Source: FEN-1219 sp964457725
GTDB lineage: Bacteria > Pseudomonadota > Gammaproteobacteria > Steroidobacterales > Rariloculaceae
Assembly: GCA_964457725.1 (NCBI GenBank)
Contig: CAYWGQ010000003.1
Span: 17,248-81,247, forward strand
Direction: 5' to 3'
Length of the DNA stretch: 64,000 nt
The translations under genes were made by a program, and so were the position numbers. The notes beneath the pieces are model-generated. The model did no database searches. It was given only the letters and a program-made list of their open reading frames with translations, and had not been told where the DNA came from. Positions 8,381 to 16,898 of the stretch are shown here, in pieces (the stretch's first letter is position 1; the number at the start of each line of letters is the position of its first letter).

Positions 8381-8881
8381 TCAGAACGCGGCTGGCGGCC
8401 GAAAGAACGTGAGCATCCGCCCGCACAGCATGATTCCGGTCATCGAGGCGAGCGAGACGATCGCCGCGGCCTTCGCGCTCCGCGGCGCGTCGTCGGCCTG
8501 CCCGAGCGCGCGGACGCGCCGAAACGGCCCGGCATAGAAGTACGCCGCGTTCGCGGCCGCGACCGTGAGAAACGCCGCTTTCAGATGGAACGCGGAGTTG
8601 TAGAAGTACTGGTCCGGCGCGCCGGAGACGAATGCGAGCCCGGTGAGGATCGACAGCGCGAGCCCGGCGAGCCCGAACGGGATCAACCGATGGATCGCCG
8701 CTGGCGGGATGCCCTTCCCGATCCCGAGCACGCGCAAGTCGAATAGACTGACGGTGCCGACAAGGAGCACGAGCCCGGAGAAGTGCAGCACCTCCGCGGT
8801 CGGCCACGCCCAGCGATACGTCAGCATCAGCGACGAGACGTCGCTCGCGAGAAGCCGGTCGATGAGCGCCTCGACCGTCAC
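8381..8881 (-). CDS. Four-helix membrane protein, DUF6644-like (second of a pair)
   Basis: The 166-residue protein begins with a GTG that overlaps the stop of the upstream gene (GTGA), so the pair is translationally coupled. After an amphipathic N terminus (VEALIDRLLASDVS) come four hydrophobic segments, with HFSGLVLLVGTVSLFDLRVLG in the first. This pattern, with a His in helix 1 and a Phe-Asp-Leu-Arg end, resembles small membrane proteins I know as DUF6644, possibly heme-binding by helix histidines. No enzymatic motif is visible. A longer frame on this strand exists but lacks the coupled start. Confidence 0.62.
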   Translation of the reverse strand: MTVEALIDRLLASDVSSLMLTYRWAWPTAEVLHFSGLVLLVGTVSLFDLRVLGIGKGIPPAAIHRLIPFGLAGLALSILTGLAFVSGAPDQYFYNSAFHLKAAFLTVAAANAAYFYAGPFRRVRALGQADDAPRSAKAAAIVSLASMTGIMLCGRMLTFFRPPAAF

Positions 8882-9393
8882 GGCGCCCTCGCGAGGTCCC
8901 CGGCCGTCAGATAGACGTACGTGTAGGCGAGCAGCCGGCCGGTCAGCACGGCGCCGAGCCACAGCACGATCGACAAGCCCGCGACCGCGCGGAGCCGACC
9001 GTCCGGCACGAGCGTCACGAGCGGATCGGCGTCGACGAAGACCCGCCGCCGCATCCACTGCAGACAGTAGAGCGCGGCGGCGATCAGCGCGAGCTTCAGA
9101 TAGAACACGGGATCCGTCAGCGCCTTCGTCGGGTACGCGAGCAGCAGGAGCACGCCGGACACGAGCGCGATCGTGAACCCGATCCATGCGGCCGGAAAGA
9201 ACCGCCGCATCGGCTCCATCGGATAGCGATGCGCGAGCGCGAGTATCCAAAGGCAAAGCGCGACGCCGAGCCCCGCGGCGATGCCGAGTCCGAGCGTGTG
9301 CAGGAACAGCACGAACGGAAATGCGAGAAGCGACGGCGTCTCGCGCACCCAAACGCTGATCGAAGTCTGCTCGAGCCAGGCGAGATACGGCAC
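8878..9393 (-). CDS. Four-helix membrane protein (first of a pair)
   Basis: This 171-residue protein starts with LAWLEQTSISVWVRETPS, then has about four membrane spans: FPFVLFLHTLGLGIAAGLGV with a His, a second around WIGFTIALVSGVLLLLAYP, a third around YLKLALIAAALYCLQW, and a last near the C terminus. It is distantly similar in layout to the protein encoded next and shares a 4-bp start-stop overlap with it. The two probably form a heterodimer in the cytoplasmic membrane. The function is not known; conserved intramembrane histidines would suit heme or copper. Confidence 0.6.
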   Translation of the reverse strand: MPYLAWLEQTSISVWVRETPSLLAFPFVLFLHTLGLGIAAGLGVALCLWILALAHRYPMEPMRRFFPAAWIGFTIALVSGVLLLLAYPTKALTDPVFYLKLALIAAALYCLQWMRRRVFVDADPLVTLVPDGRLRAVAGLSIVLWLGAVLTGRLLAYTYVYLTAGDLARAP

Positions 9394-9435
9394 GCTACGA
9401 CACTCCTCGCGGCACCCGGATCGAGCGAACCCGCG

Positions 9436-10413
9436 CTAGCCGGGCTCGAGGAGCGGCGTACCGTTCGCCTCGTGCCACTCGAGGATCGTGCGCCACACGT
9501 CCTCTGCCGTCTCCGCGTACCAGAAGAGCTCGCGGTCCTCCGCCGCGATCACGCCCTCGTCGACCAGGAAGTCGAAATCGACGACGCGTTGCCAGTACTC
9601 CCGGCCGACCAGCACGATGGGCACAGGCTCGATCGTGCGCGTCTGCACGAGCGTCAAGGTTTCGAAGAGCTCGTCGAGCGTGCCGAAACCGCCGGGGAAC
9701 GTGACGAGCGCGCGGGCCCGGAGCAGGAAATGCAGCTTCCGGATCGCGAAGTAATGGAAGCGGAAGCAAAGCTGCGGCGTCAAATACGGGTTCGGAAACT
9801 GCTCGAGCGGCAACGTGATGTTCAAGCCCGCGGTCATCGCGCCGACATCGTACGCACCGCGATTGGCCGCCTCCATCAGGCCCGGGCCGCCGCCCGTCAT
9901 CAACAGGATCCGGCAGCGTCCGTTGCCGTTGCTGCATTCGCCGACCAGCCGGCCGAGCTCGCGGGCGATCTGGTAGTAGCGGCTCTTCGCGGCGATGCGC
10001 TCCGCGATCGCGAGCCGCCTCGCGAGCGCCTCGTCGGCCGGATTCGCTTCGAGCTCGGCGCGCAGCCCCTCGACGCGGCTCGCGGCCGCGGACGGCTCGG
10101 GAATCCGCGTGCTGCCGAAGACGACGATCGTGTGCTCGACCCCGGCCTCCTGCAACAGGAGCTCGGCCTTCAGGTAGTCGATCCCGAGGCGCACGCCGCG
10201 GAGCGCGTCGAGCTGGAGAAAATCCGGGTCGTGATCCGCCTGCCGGTACGACGGATGCTCGAGCAGCGCGCGCACTCGGGCCGGCGCCGCCGGATCGTCC
10301 TCGGCAGGCTTCGGCCGCTGCTGCGGGAGCGGCTCGCGGCGGCGCCGCGGATGCGGCGGCGGCTGCGGACCGTCTGACGGGCCCCCGCTCCGGCGGTCTC
10401 GGTCGCGGCTCAT
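9436..10413 (-). CDS. LOG family nucleotide-processing protein (TIGR00730-like)
   Basis: The 325-residue protein has a disordered, Arg/Pro-rich N-terminal 45 residues and then a Rossmann-like lysine-decarboxylase-superfamily domain. Its two family signatures are GGGPGLMEAANRGA and PGGFGTLDELFE, which in characterised members (LONELY GUY, PpnN) bind and cleave nucleoside 5'-monophosphates. It belongs to the long form with an N-terminal helical region. The ATG overlaps the stop of cbpM by 4 bp (ATGA), placing it as third gene of cbpA-cbpM-log. The coupling to a chaperone pair is notable; nucleotide-pool control under stress (as for PpnN) is the likely theme. Confidence 0.85.
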   Translation of the reverse strand: MSRDRDRRSGGPSDGPQPPPHPRRRREPLPQQRPKPAEDDPAAPARVRALLEHPSYRQADHDPDFLQLDALRGVRLGIDYLKAELLLQEAGVEHTIVVFGSTRIPEPSAAASRVEGLRAELEANPADEALARRLAIAERIAAKSRYYQIARELGRLVGECSNGNGRCRILLMTGGGPGLMEAANRGAYDVGAMTAGLNITLPLEQFPNPYLTPQLCFRFHYFAIRKLHFLLRARALVTFPGGFGTLDELFETLTLVQTRTIEPVPIVLVGREYWQRVVDFDFLVDEGVIAAEDRELFWYAETAEDVWRTILEWHEANGTPLLEPG

Positions 10414-10706
10414 CTGCGCGTGCGCCGCAGACGCTCGAGCTCCTCGAGCAGGTCGAGCGCGAGCGCGGCGCCCGGCAGATTCACGTCGAAATCGCGCTGC
10501 AGCTGCACGGCGCGCAGCATCCGAGTGACGGCGACGCCGCTGAACCGCCACGACGCCGGGCTGCCGCCTCGCGGCTCCACGATGCCCTCCTCGACCATCT
10601 CGACGACGAGCGCTTCCTCGAAGCCGCATGCCCGGCAAAGCTCGCCCAGGCTGACCTCGACGGTCTCGTCGAGCACGATCGCCCGGACCGTTGCATCCTC
10701 CGTCAT
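10410..10706 (-). CDS. cbpM: Chaperone modulator CbpM
   Basis: This 98-residue MerR-like helix-turn-helix protein has the EVSLGELCRACGF opening and the long C-terminal helix (DLLEELERLRR) of CbpM. CbpM binds the J-domain of CbpA and blocks its co-chaperone and DNA-binding activity. It starts one base after the stop codon of the cbpA gene upstream, the classical cbpA-cbpM order, and its own stop overlaps the LOG gene. The length agrees with E. coli CbpM (about 101 residues). Confidence 0.88.
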   Translation of the reverse strand: MTEDATVRAIVLDETVEVSLGELCRACGFEEALVVEMVEEGIVEPRGGSPASWRFSGVAVTRMLRAVQLQRDFDVNLPGAALALDLLEELERLRRTRR

Positions 10707-10707
10707 C

Positions 10708-11637
10708 TCAACTCTCCAAGCCTTGGCGCGGATTCATGCGCATCGTGCTCGCCATCCGCCGGTACAGCGCCTCGTCGTCCGCGCTCGTAGCCGGCGGCGT
10801 AACGATCTTCAGCACGACGAACTGATCGCCCGGCGGCTCGCCGGGCAGCCCCCGCCCCTTCAGCCGCAGCTGCCGATCGGTCTGCGAGCCCTTCGGAATC
10901 TTCAGGTCCACCGGTCCGCCGAGCGTCGGCACGCGCACGGTCTCGCCGAGCGCCGCCTCCCAGGGCGTGACGGGCAGATCGAGCCAGATGTCGCGGCCTT
11001 CGGCGCGGAACAGGCGGTGCGGCAGCAGCCGCACGCGCAAAAACAGGTCGCCGGGCGGGCCGCCGCCGATACCCGGCTCCCCCTGTGCGGCGAGGCGGAT
11101 CTGCTGGCCGTCGGTGACGCCGGCCGGAATCTTGACGCTCAGCTGCTGCACCTTGCGCTCCGGCCTGCCGCTCGCACCGCGCTCGAGCCGCTCGAGCGAG
11201 AGCACCCGGGTAGTGCCGCGGAACGCCTCTTCCAGCGTGATCTCGACTTGGGCACTCGTGTCGAAGCCGCGGCTGCGAAAGCCGCCGCGTCGCGCGCCGC
11301 CGCCGAAGCCGCCGAGCCCGCCGAACAGCGACTCGAAGAAATCGCTGTGCATCCCGGCGCTCGGCTCGGTCTCGAAATCGAAATGCCAGTCCGGCGGCGG
11401 CCGGAACTCCTCGCCCTGTTTCCAGCGGCTGCCGAGCTGGTCGTACGCGGCGCGCTTCTCCGGATCGCGAAGCACCTCGTAAGCCTCGTTCACTTCCTTG
11501 AAGCGCTCCTCGGCGTCCGGCTCCTTGCTGACGTCCGGGTGGTACTTGCGGGCGAGGCGCCGGTACGCCCGCTTGATGTCGTCCGGCGACGCATCGCGAG
11601 CGACGCCCATGATCGAGTAGTAATCCTTGAATTCCAC
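10708..11637 (-). CDS. cbpA: DnaJ-class co-chaperone CbpA
   Basis: The 309 residues consist of a J-domain (about 5-70, with YHPDV carrying the HPD motif), a Gly/Phe-rich linker (about 95-125), and two C-terminal beta-sandwich domains ending in a dimerisation helix. There is no zinc-finger, so it is CbpA-type rather than DnaJ. CbpA stimulates DnaK and binds curved DNA in stationary phase. The start is a GTG without a clear ribosome site. Upstream, on the shared 115-bp intergenic region with the cardiolipin synthase gene, lies GTAATCTACG (11681-11690), one of the recurring TACG elements of this block. Confidence 0.92.
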   Translation of the reverse strand: MEFKDYYSIMGVARDASPDDIKRAYRRLARKYHPDVSKEPDAEERFKEVNEAYEVLRDPEKRAAYDQLGSRWKQGEEFRPPPDWHFDFETEPSAGMHSDFFESLFGGLGGFGGGARRGGFRSRGFDTSAQVEITLEEAFRGTTRVLSLERLERGASGRPERKVQQLSVKIPAGVTDGQQIRLAAQGEPGIGGGPPGDLFLRVRLLPHRLFRAEGRDIWLDLPVTPWEAALGETVRVPTLGGPVDLKIPKGSQTDRQLRLKGRGLPGEPPGDQFVVLKIVTPPATSADDEALYRRMASTMRMNPRQGLES

Positions 11638-11752
11638 AGTTCGAGCCGTCGCCGATGCTTCTTGGATGACCCGCGCCCGAGTAATCTACGCGCTCCGGGA
11701 GCGGCACTTAGGATACACCGAAAGACACGGGCGCCCGGGTGCTCGCACGATC

Positions 11753-13162
11753 ATGGAAGCTACGTACTGGATCGGTACCGCGCTCGCGGCGCTCGGGTTC
11801 GTGCTCGGCTTCGCTGCCGCGATGCACGCGCTGCTCTACAAGCGTCTGCCGCAGTCCGCGTTCGGGTGGATCGCGGTCTGCATGATGCTGCCGCTCGGCG
11901 GCGCGCTCCTCTACTACCTGTTCGGCATCAATCGGGTCGAGCGCCGCGCCCGCGAGCTGCGCGCGGGCGGTATGCGTCACGCGGCGCCGGCTCCCCTCGC
12001 GGCGGCGGCGCCCGACGCGCTCGTGACGCTTGCCGCGCTCGGCGAGCGCGTGAGCCGGCTGCCGCTCCTCGGCGGCAATCGAGTGACCGTGCTGCACAAC
12101 GGCGAGCAGACCTTTCCGGCGATGCTCGAGGCTATCGGGAACGCACGCGAGCGAGTGTTCCTCTCGAGCTACATCTTCGACAGCGGCCGCACCGGCCGCG
12201 CGTTCGCGGATGCGCTCGGCGCGGCAGCGGCCCGGGGCGTCGCAGTACGAGTCCTGCTCGACGGCGTCGGCGAGCTCTACTCGTTTCCGCCTGCGAGAGC
12301 ATTGCTGCGCGATGCCGGCGTGCGCATCGCGCGTTTCATGCCGCCTCGGCTGATGCCGCCGTCGCTGCACGTGAACCTGCGCAATCACCGCAAGATCCTC
12401 GTCGTCGACGGTCGGACGGCATTCACCGGCGGAATCAACATCGGCGACCGGCACCTCGCCGCCGACGAGAGCAATCCCCGGCGCGTCGTCGACATGCATT
12501 TCCGCTTCGAAGGGCCGGTGGCGGGTCAAATCGAGGCGGTATTCCTGGACGATTGGGGATTCGTCACCGGCGAGAGCCTCGACGTGCCGCCCGCGCCGCC
12601 CGAGGCGCACGGCGAGGCGCTGTGCCGCGCGGTCGCCGACGGGCCGGACGGCGATCTCGACAAGCTTCGCGCGCTGTTCGTCGGCGCGATCGGCTTCGCG
12701 CGCCGGCGCGTCACGCTGATGACGCCGTACTTTCTGCCGCCGCGCGAGCTGATCGGCATCATGCAGGCGGCGGCGCTCCGCGGCATCGAGGTGGCGGTGA
12801 TCCTGCCTGAGCGGAACAATCTCCCGTATATCCACCGCGCGACCCGGCACATGCTGTGGGAGATCCTCCAGCGTGGCGTGCGTGTCTACTATCAGCCCCC
12901 GCCTTTCGTCCACAGCAAGCTGCTGCTCGTGGACGACGAGTACGCGATGGTCGGGTCGGCAAACCTGGATCAGCGCAGCTTGCGGCTGAACTTCGAGCTG
13001 AACGTCGAGGTATTCGACGCGGCGCTCGTGGCGGAGCTCGCGCGGCACTGCGACACGGTGCGCGAGCGTTCGCGCGAAGTGACGCTCGCGGACGTCGACG
13101 GCCGACGACTCGTCACGCGCGTGATCGACGGCGCGGCGTGGCTCTTCTCGCCGTACCTGTAA
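11753..13162 (+). CDS. clsA: Cardiolipin synthase (phospholipase D family)
   Basis: This 469-residue enzyme has two N-terminal membrane helices (about 5-25 and 38-58) and two HKD motifs, NHRKILVVDG near residue 211 and VHSKLLLVDD near 386. These form the catalytic site that joins two phosphatidylglycerols into cardiolipin. The domain order and length fit the ClsA type of the cytoplasmic membrane. It is divergent from cbpA with 115 bp between starts. The ribosome site is not obvious. Assignment of the exact paralogue (ClsA versus ClsB/C) rests on the two N-terminal helices. Confidence 0.88.
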   Translation: MEATYWIGTALAALGFVLGFAAAMHALLYKRLPQSAFGWIAVCMMLPLGGALLYYLFGINRVERRARELRAGGMRHAAPAPLAAAAPDALVTLAALGERVSRLPLLGGNRVTVLHNGEQTFPAMLEAIGNARERVFLSSYIFDSGRTGRAFADALGAAAARGVAVRVLLDGVGELYSFPPARALLRDAGVRIARFMPPRLMPPSLHVNLRNHRKILVVDGRTAFTGGINIGDRHLAADESNPRRVVDMHFRFEGPVAGQIEAVFLDDWGFVTGESLDVPPAPPEAHGEALCRAVADGPDGDLDKLRALFVGAIGFARRRVTLMTPYFLPPRELIGIMQAAALRGIEVAVILPERNNLPYIHRATRHMLWEILQRGVRVYYQPPPFVHSKLLLVDDEYAMVGSANLDQRSLRLNFELNVEVFDAALVAELARHCDTVRERSREVTLADVDGRRLVTRVIDGAAWLFSPYL

Positions 13163-13316
13163 GCACGCGCTAGACGACACGGTCGGCTTCCGAGAGCCCT
13201 GCGCGGCGCGGCGGCGAGACCGCGTACGGCTACGGCTCGGCGTGCGGGATCTACGAGTGGCGGCGCGGCCGTCGCTTGCCGACACTGGCGTGGTCAGCCG
13301 ATCAGGAGAAAACACG

Positions 13317-14390
13317 ATGGCACGGATGATGAAGGCGGCGGTGTTCGTCGAGAAAGGCCGGATCGTGCTCGAGGAGAAGCCGATCCCTTCGATCGGCCCG
13401 ATGGACGCGCTCGTACGGATCACGACGACGACGATCTGCGGGACCGACGTGCATATCTTGAAAGGCGAGTACCCGGTCGAGCCGGGACGCATCATCGGGC
13501 ACGAGCCGGTCGGCGTGATCGAGCAGCTCGGCTCGGAGGTTCGCGGCTACCGCGAGGGACAACGCGTGATCGCCGGCGCGATCACGCCGAGCGGCACGAG
13601 CTACGCATCGCTCGCCGGGTTTCACTCCCAATCGGGCAACGGGGCGCACGGCTGGAAGCCGATGGGCGGCTGGCGCTTCGGCAACACGATCGACGGCTGT
13701 CAGGCGGAGTACGTGCGGGTACCGGACGCGATGGCGAACCTCGCGCCGGTCCCCGACGACCTCACGGACGAGGAGGTCCTGATGTGCCCGGACATCATGT
13801 CGACCGGCTTCGCCGGCGCGGAGCACGGCGACATTCGCATCGGCGACACGGTCGCCGTGTTCGCCCAAGGACCGATCGGCCTCTGCGCGACCGCCGGCGC
13901 GCGCCTCCGCGGGGCGACACAGATCATCGCCGTCGACGCGGTGCCCGAGCGGATGGAGATGTCGAAGCGCCTCGGAGCGGATCATGTGATCGACTTCAAG
14001 AACGCGAACCCGGTCGACGAGATCTTGAGGCTCACCGACGGGCGCGGCGTCGACGTCGCAATCGAGGCGCTCGGCACGCAGCAGACGTTCGAGTCCTGCC
14101 TCCGCGTTCTTCGTCCCGGCGGCGTGCTGTCGAGCCTCGGCGTGTACTCGAGCGACCTGCATATCCCGCTCGGCCCGTTTGCAGCCGGCCTCGGCGATCA
14201 CAAGATCGTGACGTCTCTATGCCCGGGCGGCAAGGAGCGGATGCGGCGACTGCTCGGCGTCGTCGCGTCGCGGCGACTCGACTTTCGGCCGCTCGTCACA
14301 CACCGGTTCAAGCTCGACGAGATCGAAAGCGCGTACGAGCTCTTCGCGAATCAGCGCGACGGCGTGATGAAGGTCGCGATCACGCCGTAG
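13317..14390 (+). CDS. Zinc-dependent, NAD(P)-dependent alcohol dehydrogenase
   Basis: The 357 residues belong to the medium-chain family: catalytic zinc site with Cys41 (TTICGTDVH), His62-Glu63 (GHEPVG) and a later CPDIMSTG aspartate, and a Rossmann domain with FAQGPIGLCATAGAR. The four-cysteine structural zinc loop is absent, as in Thermoanaerobacter/Clostridium beijerinckii secondary alcohol dehydrogenases, which it resembles throughout. The likely role is interconversion of short secondary alcohols and ketones, or fermentative redox balance. AGGAG sits 9 bp before the ATG. Genes of this type occur in low-oxygen stress clusters of other proteobacteria. Confidence 0.88.
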   Translation: MARMMKAAVFVEKGRIVLEEKPIPSIGPMDALVRITTTTICGTDVHILKGEYPVEPGRIIGHEPVGVIEQLGSEVRGYREGQRVIAGAITPSGTSYASLAGFHSQSGNGAHGWKPMGGWRFGNTIDGCQAEYVRVPDAMANLAPVPDDLTDEEVLMCPDIMSTGFAGAEHGDIRIGDTVAVFAQGPIGLCATAGARLRGATQIIAVDAVPERMEMSKRLGADHVIDFKNANPVDEILRLTDGRGVDVAIEALGTQQTFESCLRVLRPGGVLSSLGVYSSDLHIPLGPFAAGLGDHKIVTSLCPGGKERMRRLLGVVASRRLDFRPLVTHRFKLDEIESAYELFANQRDGVMKVAITP

Positions 14391-14433
14391 GGCGCTGCGC
14401 GGAAGAGGCCCCGGCCGTGCGCGCGCAGCGGCC

Positions 14434-14462
14434 GAGGCCGCTTCCGCCGCGGAAGCCGCCTC
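14434..14462. terminator. Hairpin between convergent adh and hsp20
   Basis: Twelve-base arms with one mismatch (GAGGCCGCTTCC against its partner) around GCCGC. The right arm ends inside the hsp20 stop codon. There is no T-run; it could act on both converging transcripts. Confidence 0.45.
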
Positions 14463-14994
14463 AGTTCAACTCGATCTTGCGCCGCTTCGCGCCGCTCGCC
14501 TTCGGCAAGCGCAGCTCGACCACGCCGTCCTTCAGGCTCGCCTTCGCTCGATCGGCGTCGACCTCGCCGGGCAGCAGAACGGAACGGCTGAACTCGCCCG
14601 AGCGGATCTCGCGCCTGTAGTAGTCCTCGCGCTCCTCCTTCTGCTCGTCGCTCGTGCGGCCCTTGATCGTGAGTGTCCGATCGGTGATCGATACGTCTAG
14701 GTTCTCCTTCGGCACGCCCGGCACCTCCGCGCGGACGACGATGTCGTCATCGGTTTCGCAAATGTCGACCGACGGCATGCGCCCGCCGAGAGCCTCGACG
14801 CCGATCGAGCGCAACGTCGGCATCTGCCACGCGAACGGCGACGGCCACCGCGTCGACAGAAACTCGTCGAATAGCCGATCGATGTCTTCGAACATCCCGA
14901 GCCCGCGGCCCATGCGCGCCGGAATGCTCTGCGGCGGCCTGCGCTCCGCCTTGGTCATCTCGCCCGTCTCTCTCGCCTCTTTCGCTTGTGCCAT
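14461..14994 (-). CDS. Hsp20/alpha-crystallin small heat-shock protein
   Basis: The 177-residue chaperone has a disordered N terminus, a helix (MFEDIDRLFDEFL), and the alpha-crystallin domain (about 75-165) with DDIVVRAEVPGVPKENLDVS, KGRTSDEQKEEREDYYRRE and the GVVELRLPK end. It lacks the usual IxI tail but ends KRRKIELN. It holds unfolding proteins for DnaK. I use the ATG at 14994, which has GGGAGG 6 bp upstream; a TTG five codons earlier has none. It lies 48 bp downstream of the phosphoribosyltransferase gene on the same strand and is probably transcribed with it. Confidence 0.93.
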   Translation of the reverse strand: MAQAKEARETGEMTKAERRPPQSIPARMGRGLGMFEDIDRLFDEFLSTRWPSPFAWQMPTLRSIGVEALGGRMPSVDICETDDDIVVRAEVPGVPKENLDVSITDRTLTIKGRTSDEQKEEREDYYRREIRSGEFSRSVLLPGEVDADRAKASLKDGVVELRLPKASGAKRRKIELN

Positions 14995-15042
14995 GTCGCT
15001 ACCTCCCAAAGGTACTGCGTGACTGCGGGCGACTCATTGCAA

Positions 15043-15717
15043 TCATCGTGCCGCGCTTCGATAGTCCTCGAGGAGCGCGACCACCTCGTCGTCGGACACC
15101 TGCGGGAAGTACTCGTACCAGGCGCCGACGGCGATGTACGGCTCCGGAACGGAGAGCACCTCGACGGCGTCGGCCGTGCGCTCGAGCGCCGCCACCGCAT
15201 CGCGCGCGGCCGTCGGCACGCCGACGATCACGGCTCGCGGCCCGAGGGCTTTCGCGACCGCGACCGCAGCTTCCATCGTCGCTCCCGTCGCGATGCCGTC
15301 GTCCACGAGGATCGCGGTCTTGCCGGTCAGCTCGAGCGGCTCGCGGCCCGCGCGGAACGCCCGCTCTCGCCGCGCGAGCTCCGCCCGCTCCCGCGCCTCG
15401 AGCCCGGCGAGCGCGGCACGATCGAGCCCGAGCGCAGCGAGGACGTCGTCGTGATACACGGTGACTCCGCCCGAGGCGATCGCTCCGATCGCAAACTCGC
15501 GATTGAACGGCGCGCCGATCTTGCGCACGACGAGCACGTCGAGCGGGGCGCGGAGCGCCCTTGCGACCTCGTAAGCGACCGGTACTCCGCCGCGCGGGAG
15601 CGCGAGCACGATCGGATCGGAACTCGCGTACGCGTGCGCGAGCCGCTCGCCGAGCTCGCGGCCGGCGGCGCGGCGATCCCGGAAGATCCTCGCTCGAGCC
15701 CTCGAGAACGGGTCCAT
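15043..15717 (-). CDS. Phosphoribosyltransferase-domain protein
   Basis: The 224 residues carry a type I PRTase fold: an early LALPRGGVPVAYEVA loop, a conserved VVRKIGAPFNREFAIGAI stretch, and the PRPP loop AILVDDGIATGATM (about 135-148). Proteins with this RGGVPVA/KIGAP pattern are usually annotated only as phosphoribosyltransferase and occur next to Hsp20, universal stress and dienelactone-hydrolase genes in stress clusters. The accepted base is unknown. It shares a 98-bp divergent promoter region with the kinase-like gene to the right, which contains TACGTA (15774-15779). Confidence 0.85.
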   Translation of the reverse strand: MDPFSRARARIFRDRRAAGRELGERLAHAYASSDPIVLALPRGGVPVAYEVARALRAPLDVLVVRKIGAPFNREFAIGAIASGGVTVYHDDVLAALGLDRAALAGLEARERAELARRERAFRAGREPLELTGKTAILVDDGIATGATMEAAVAVAKALGPRAVIVGVPTAARDAVAALERTADAVEVLSVPEPYIAVGAWYEYFPQVSDDEVVALLEDYRSAAR

Positions 15718-15733
15718 CGGCTGCCTCCGCGAC

Positions 15734-15779
15734 AGTATGCGCGCGGTCCGTCCGCGGGAGGGAGTGCGGCTCGTACGTA
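15734..15779 (-). promoter_or_regulatory. Candidate activated promoter of the PRTase-hsp20 pair
   Basis: Reading leftward: TACGTA (15774-15779), then a -10-like CATACT (15734-15739, 4 of 6 to TATAAT), no good -35, and the gene start 17 bp further. The spacing of element to -10 (about 40 bp centre to centre) matches other promoters in this block. Inference only. Confidence 0.35.
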
Positions 15780-15815
15780 TAGTCCGCGTGCGGGCGCCGC
15801 CCCTAGCATCGCCGA

Positions 15816-16841
15816 GTGCATTCGCGAATCACGACGGCGGACAAGATTGCATTCTTGCGGCGTCCCGACGCGTACGCCGATGCGCCGTCGGGAATCGACG
15901 TCATCGAGACCCACTTCGCGTGGGTGTTTCTCGGCGAGCGATTCGTCTACAAGCTGAAGAAGCCGATTCGCTTCGACCGCATCGACTACACCGCGCTCGA
16001 ATCCCGGCGCGCGAGCTGCGAGCTCGAGCTCACGCTGAACAGGCGCCTCGCGGAATCGACCTATCTCGCGATCGTGCCGCTCGCGTCGGGACCGGAGGGG
16101 CTCGCGCTCGGCGGTCCCGGCACGCCGGTCGACTGGCTCGTGCAGATGCGCCGCCTGCCGGCCGAGCGCACGCTCGAGGCCGCGGCGATGAGCGGGAGCG
16201 TCACCGATTCGGAGCTCGAGGCGCTCGTGGCCAAGCTTGCGCGCTTCTACGCCTGTACGCCCGATGCGCCGTTCGGCGGCGAGGAGTACCGCGAGCTGCT
16301 CGGGAAACGCGCCGCCGAGTACGCGGCCCGCCTCGCCGCGCCGGAGCTCGGCCTCGACCGGGCGCTCGTCCGGCGCATCGAGCGCATCGAGCGCGCCCAA
16401 GCGCGGTTTCTCGCCGAGAGCGCCGCGATGCTCGACCGGCGGGTCGTCCGCGGCCGGGTCGTCGACGCGCACGGCGACTTGCGGCCGGAGCACGTCTTCC
16501 TCGGCCAGAACCCGCAGATCATCGATTGCCTCGAGTTCTCGATCGAGCTCCGCTGGCTCGACACGGCGGAGGAGCTCGTCTTCCTCGCGCTCGAGTGCGA
16601 GCGGCTCGGCGCGCCGGCCATCGGCGAGCGGATTCTCGCGCACTATGCCGAGGCTTGCGACGACGACGCGCCGCAGCCGCTGCTCGATTTTTACTTCGGC
16701 CAACGGGCTGTCGTGCGCGCATTGATCAGCGCGTGGCACATCGCCGACGCCGATGCCGCGAGCGCCCGGCGATGGCACGACCGCGCGGCGTGGTACCTCG
16801 CGCTCGCGGAAGCTCGCACGTCCAGGGCCAATGCGGGCTGA
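15816..16841 (+). CDS. COG2187-type aminoglycoside-phosphotransferase-like kinase
   Basis: This 341-residue protein has a kinase-like fold of the APH/choline-kinase superfamily: FVYKLKKPIRF near residue 45 (ATP-site lysine), and DAHGDLRPEHVFL (about 217-229) with the Brenner-type catalytic Asp. It is followed by IIDCLEFS, the usual metal-binding Asp. COG2187 proteins are of unknown substrate and are often fused to a P-loop kinase domain, which is missing here. The start is a GTG. It is the divergent partner of the phosphoribosyltransferase gene and precedes the glycosylase gene by 57 bp. Confidence 0.78.
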   Translation: MHSRITTADKIAFLRRPDAYADAPSGIDVIETHFAWVFLGERFVYKLKKPIRFDRIDYTALESRRASCELELTLNRRLAESTYLAIVPLASGPEGLALGGPGTPVDWLVQMRRLPAERTLEAAAMSGSVTDSELEALVAKLARFYACTPDAPFGGEEYRELLGKRAAEYAARLAAPELGLDRALVRRIERIERAQARFLAESAAMLDRRVVRGRVVDAHGDLRPEHVFLGQNPQIIDCLEFSIELRWLDTAEELVFLALECERLGAPAIGERILAHYAEACDDDAPQPLLDFYFGQRAVVRALISAWHIADADAASARRWHDRAAWYLALAEARTSRANAG

Positions 16842-16898
16842 CTCGCCGGCGAGATGTCGTAGTATGCGCGCCACACCCTCGTTCCACCGGGCGCCCGA

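Noticed and set aside
8882..9352. Extension of the second membrane protein into a 323-codon frame
   Set aside because: The extension is a shadow of the first membrane gene; the GTG at 8881 overlaps that gene's stop in the usual coupled manner.
14994..15009. TTG start adding five residues to Hsp20
   Set aside because: The ATG at 14994 has GGGAGG at the right distance.
16856..16868. CGTAGTAT ahead of the SMUG gene as another copy of the regulatory element
   Set aside because: It is only about 31-43 bp from the start codon and has no palindromic partner; it may simply be a -10 box.
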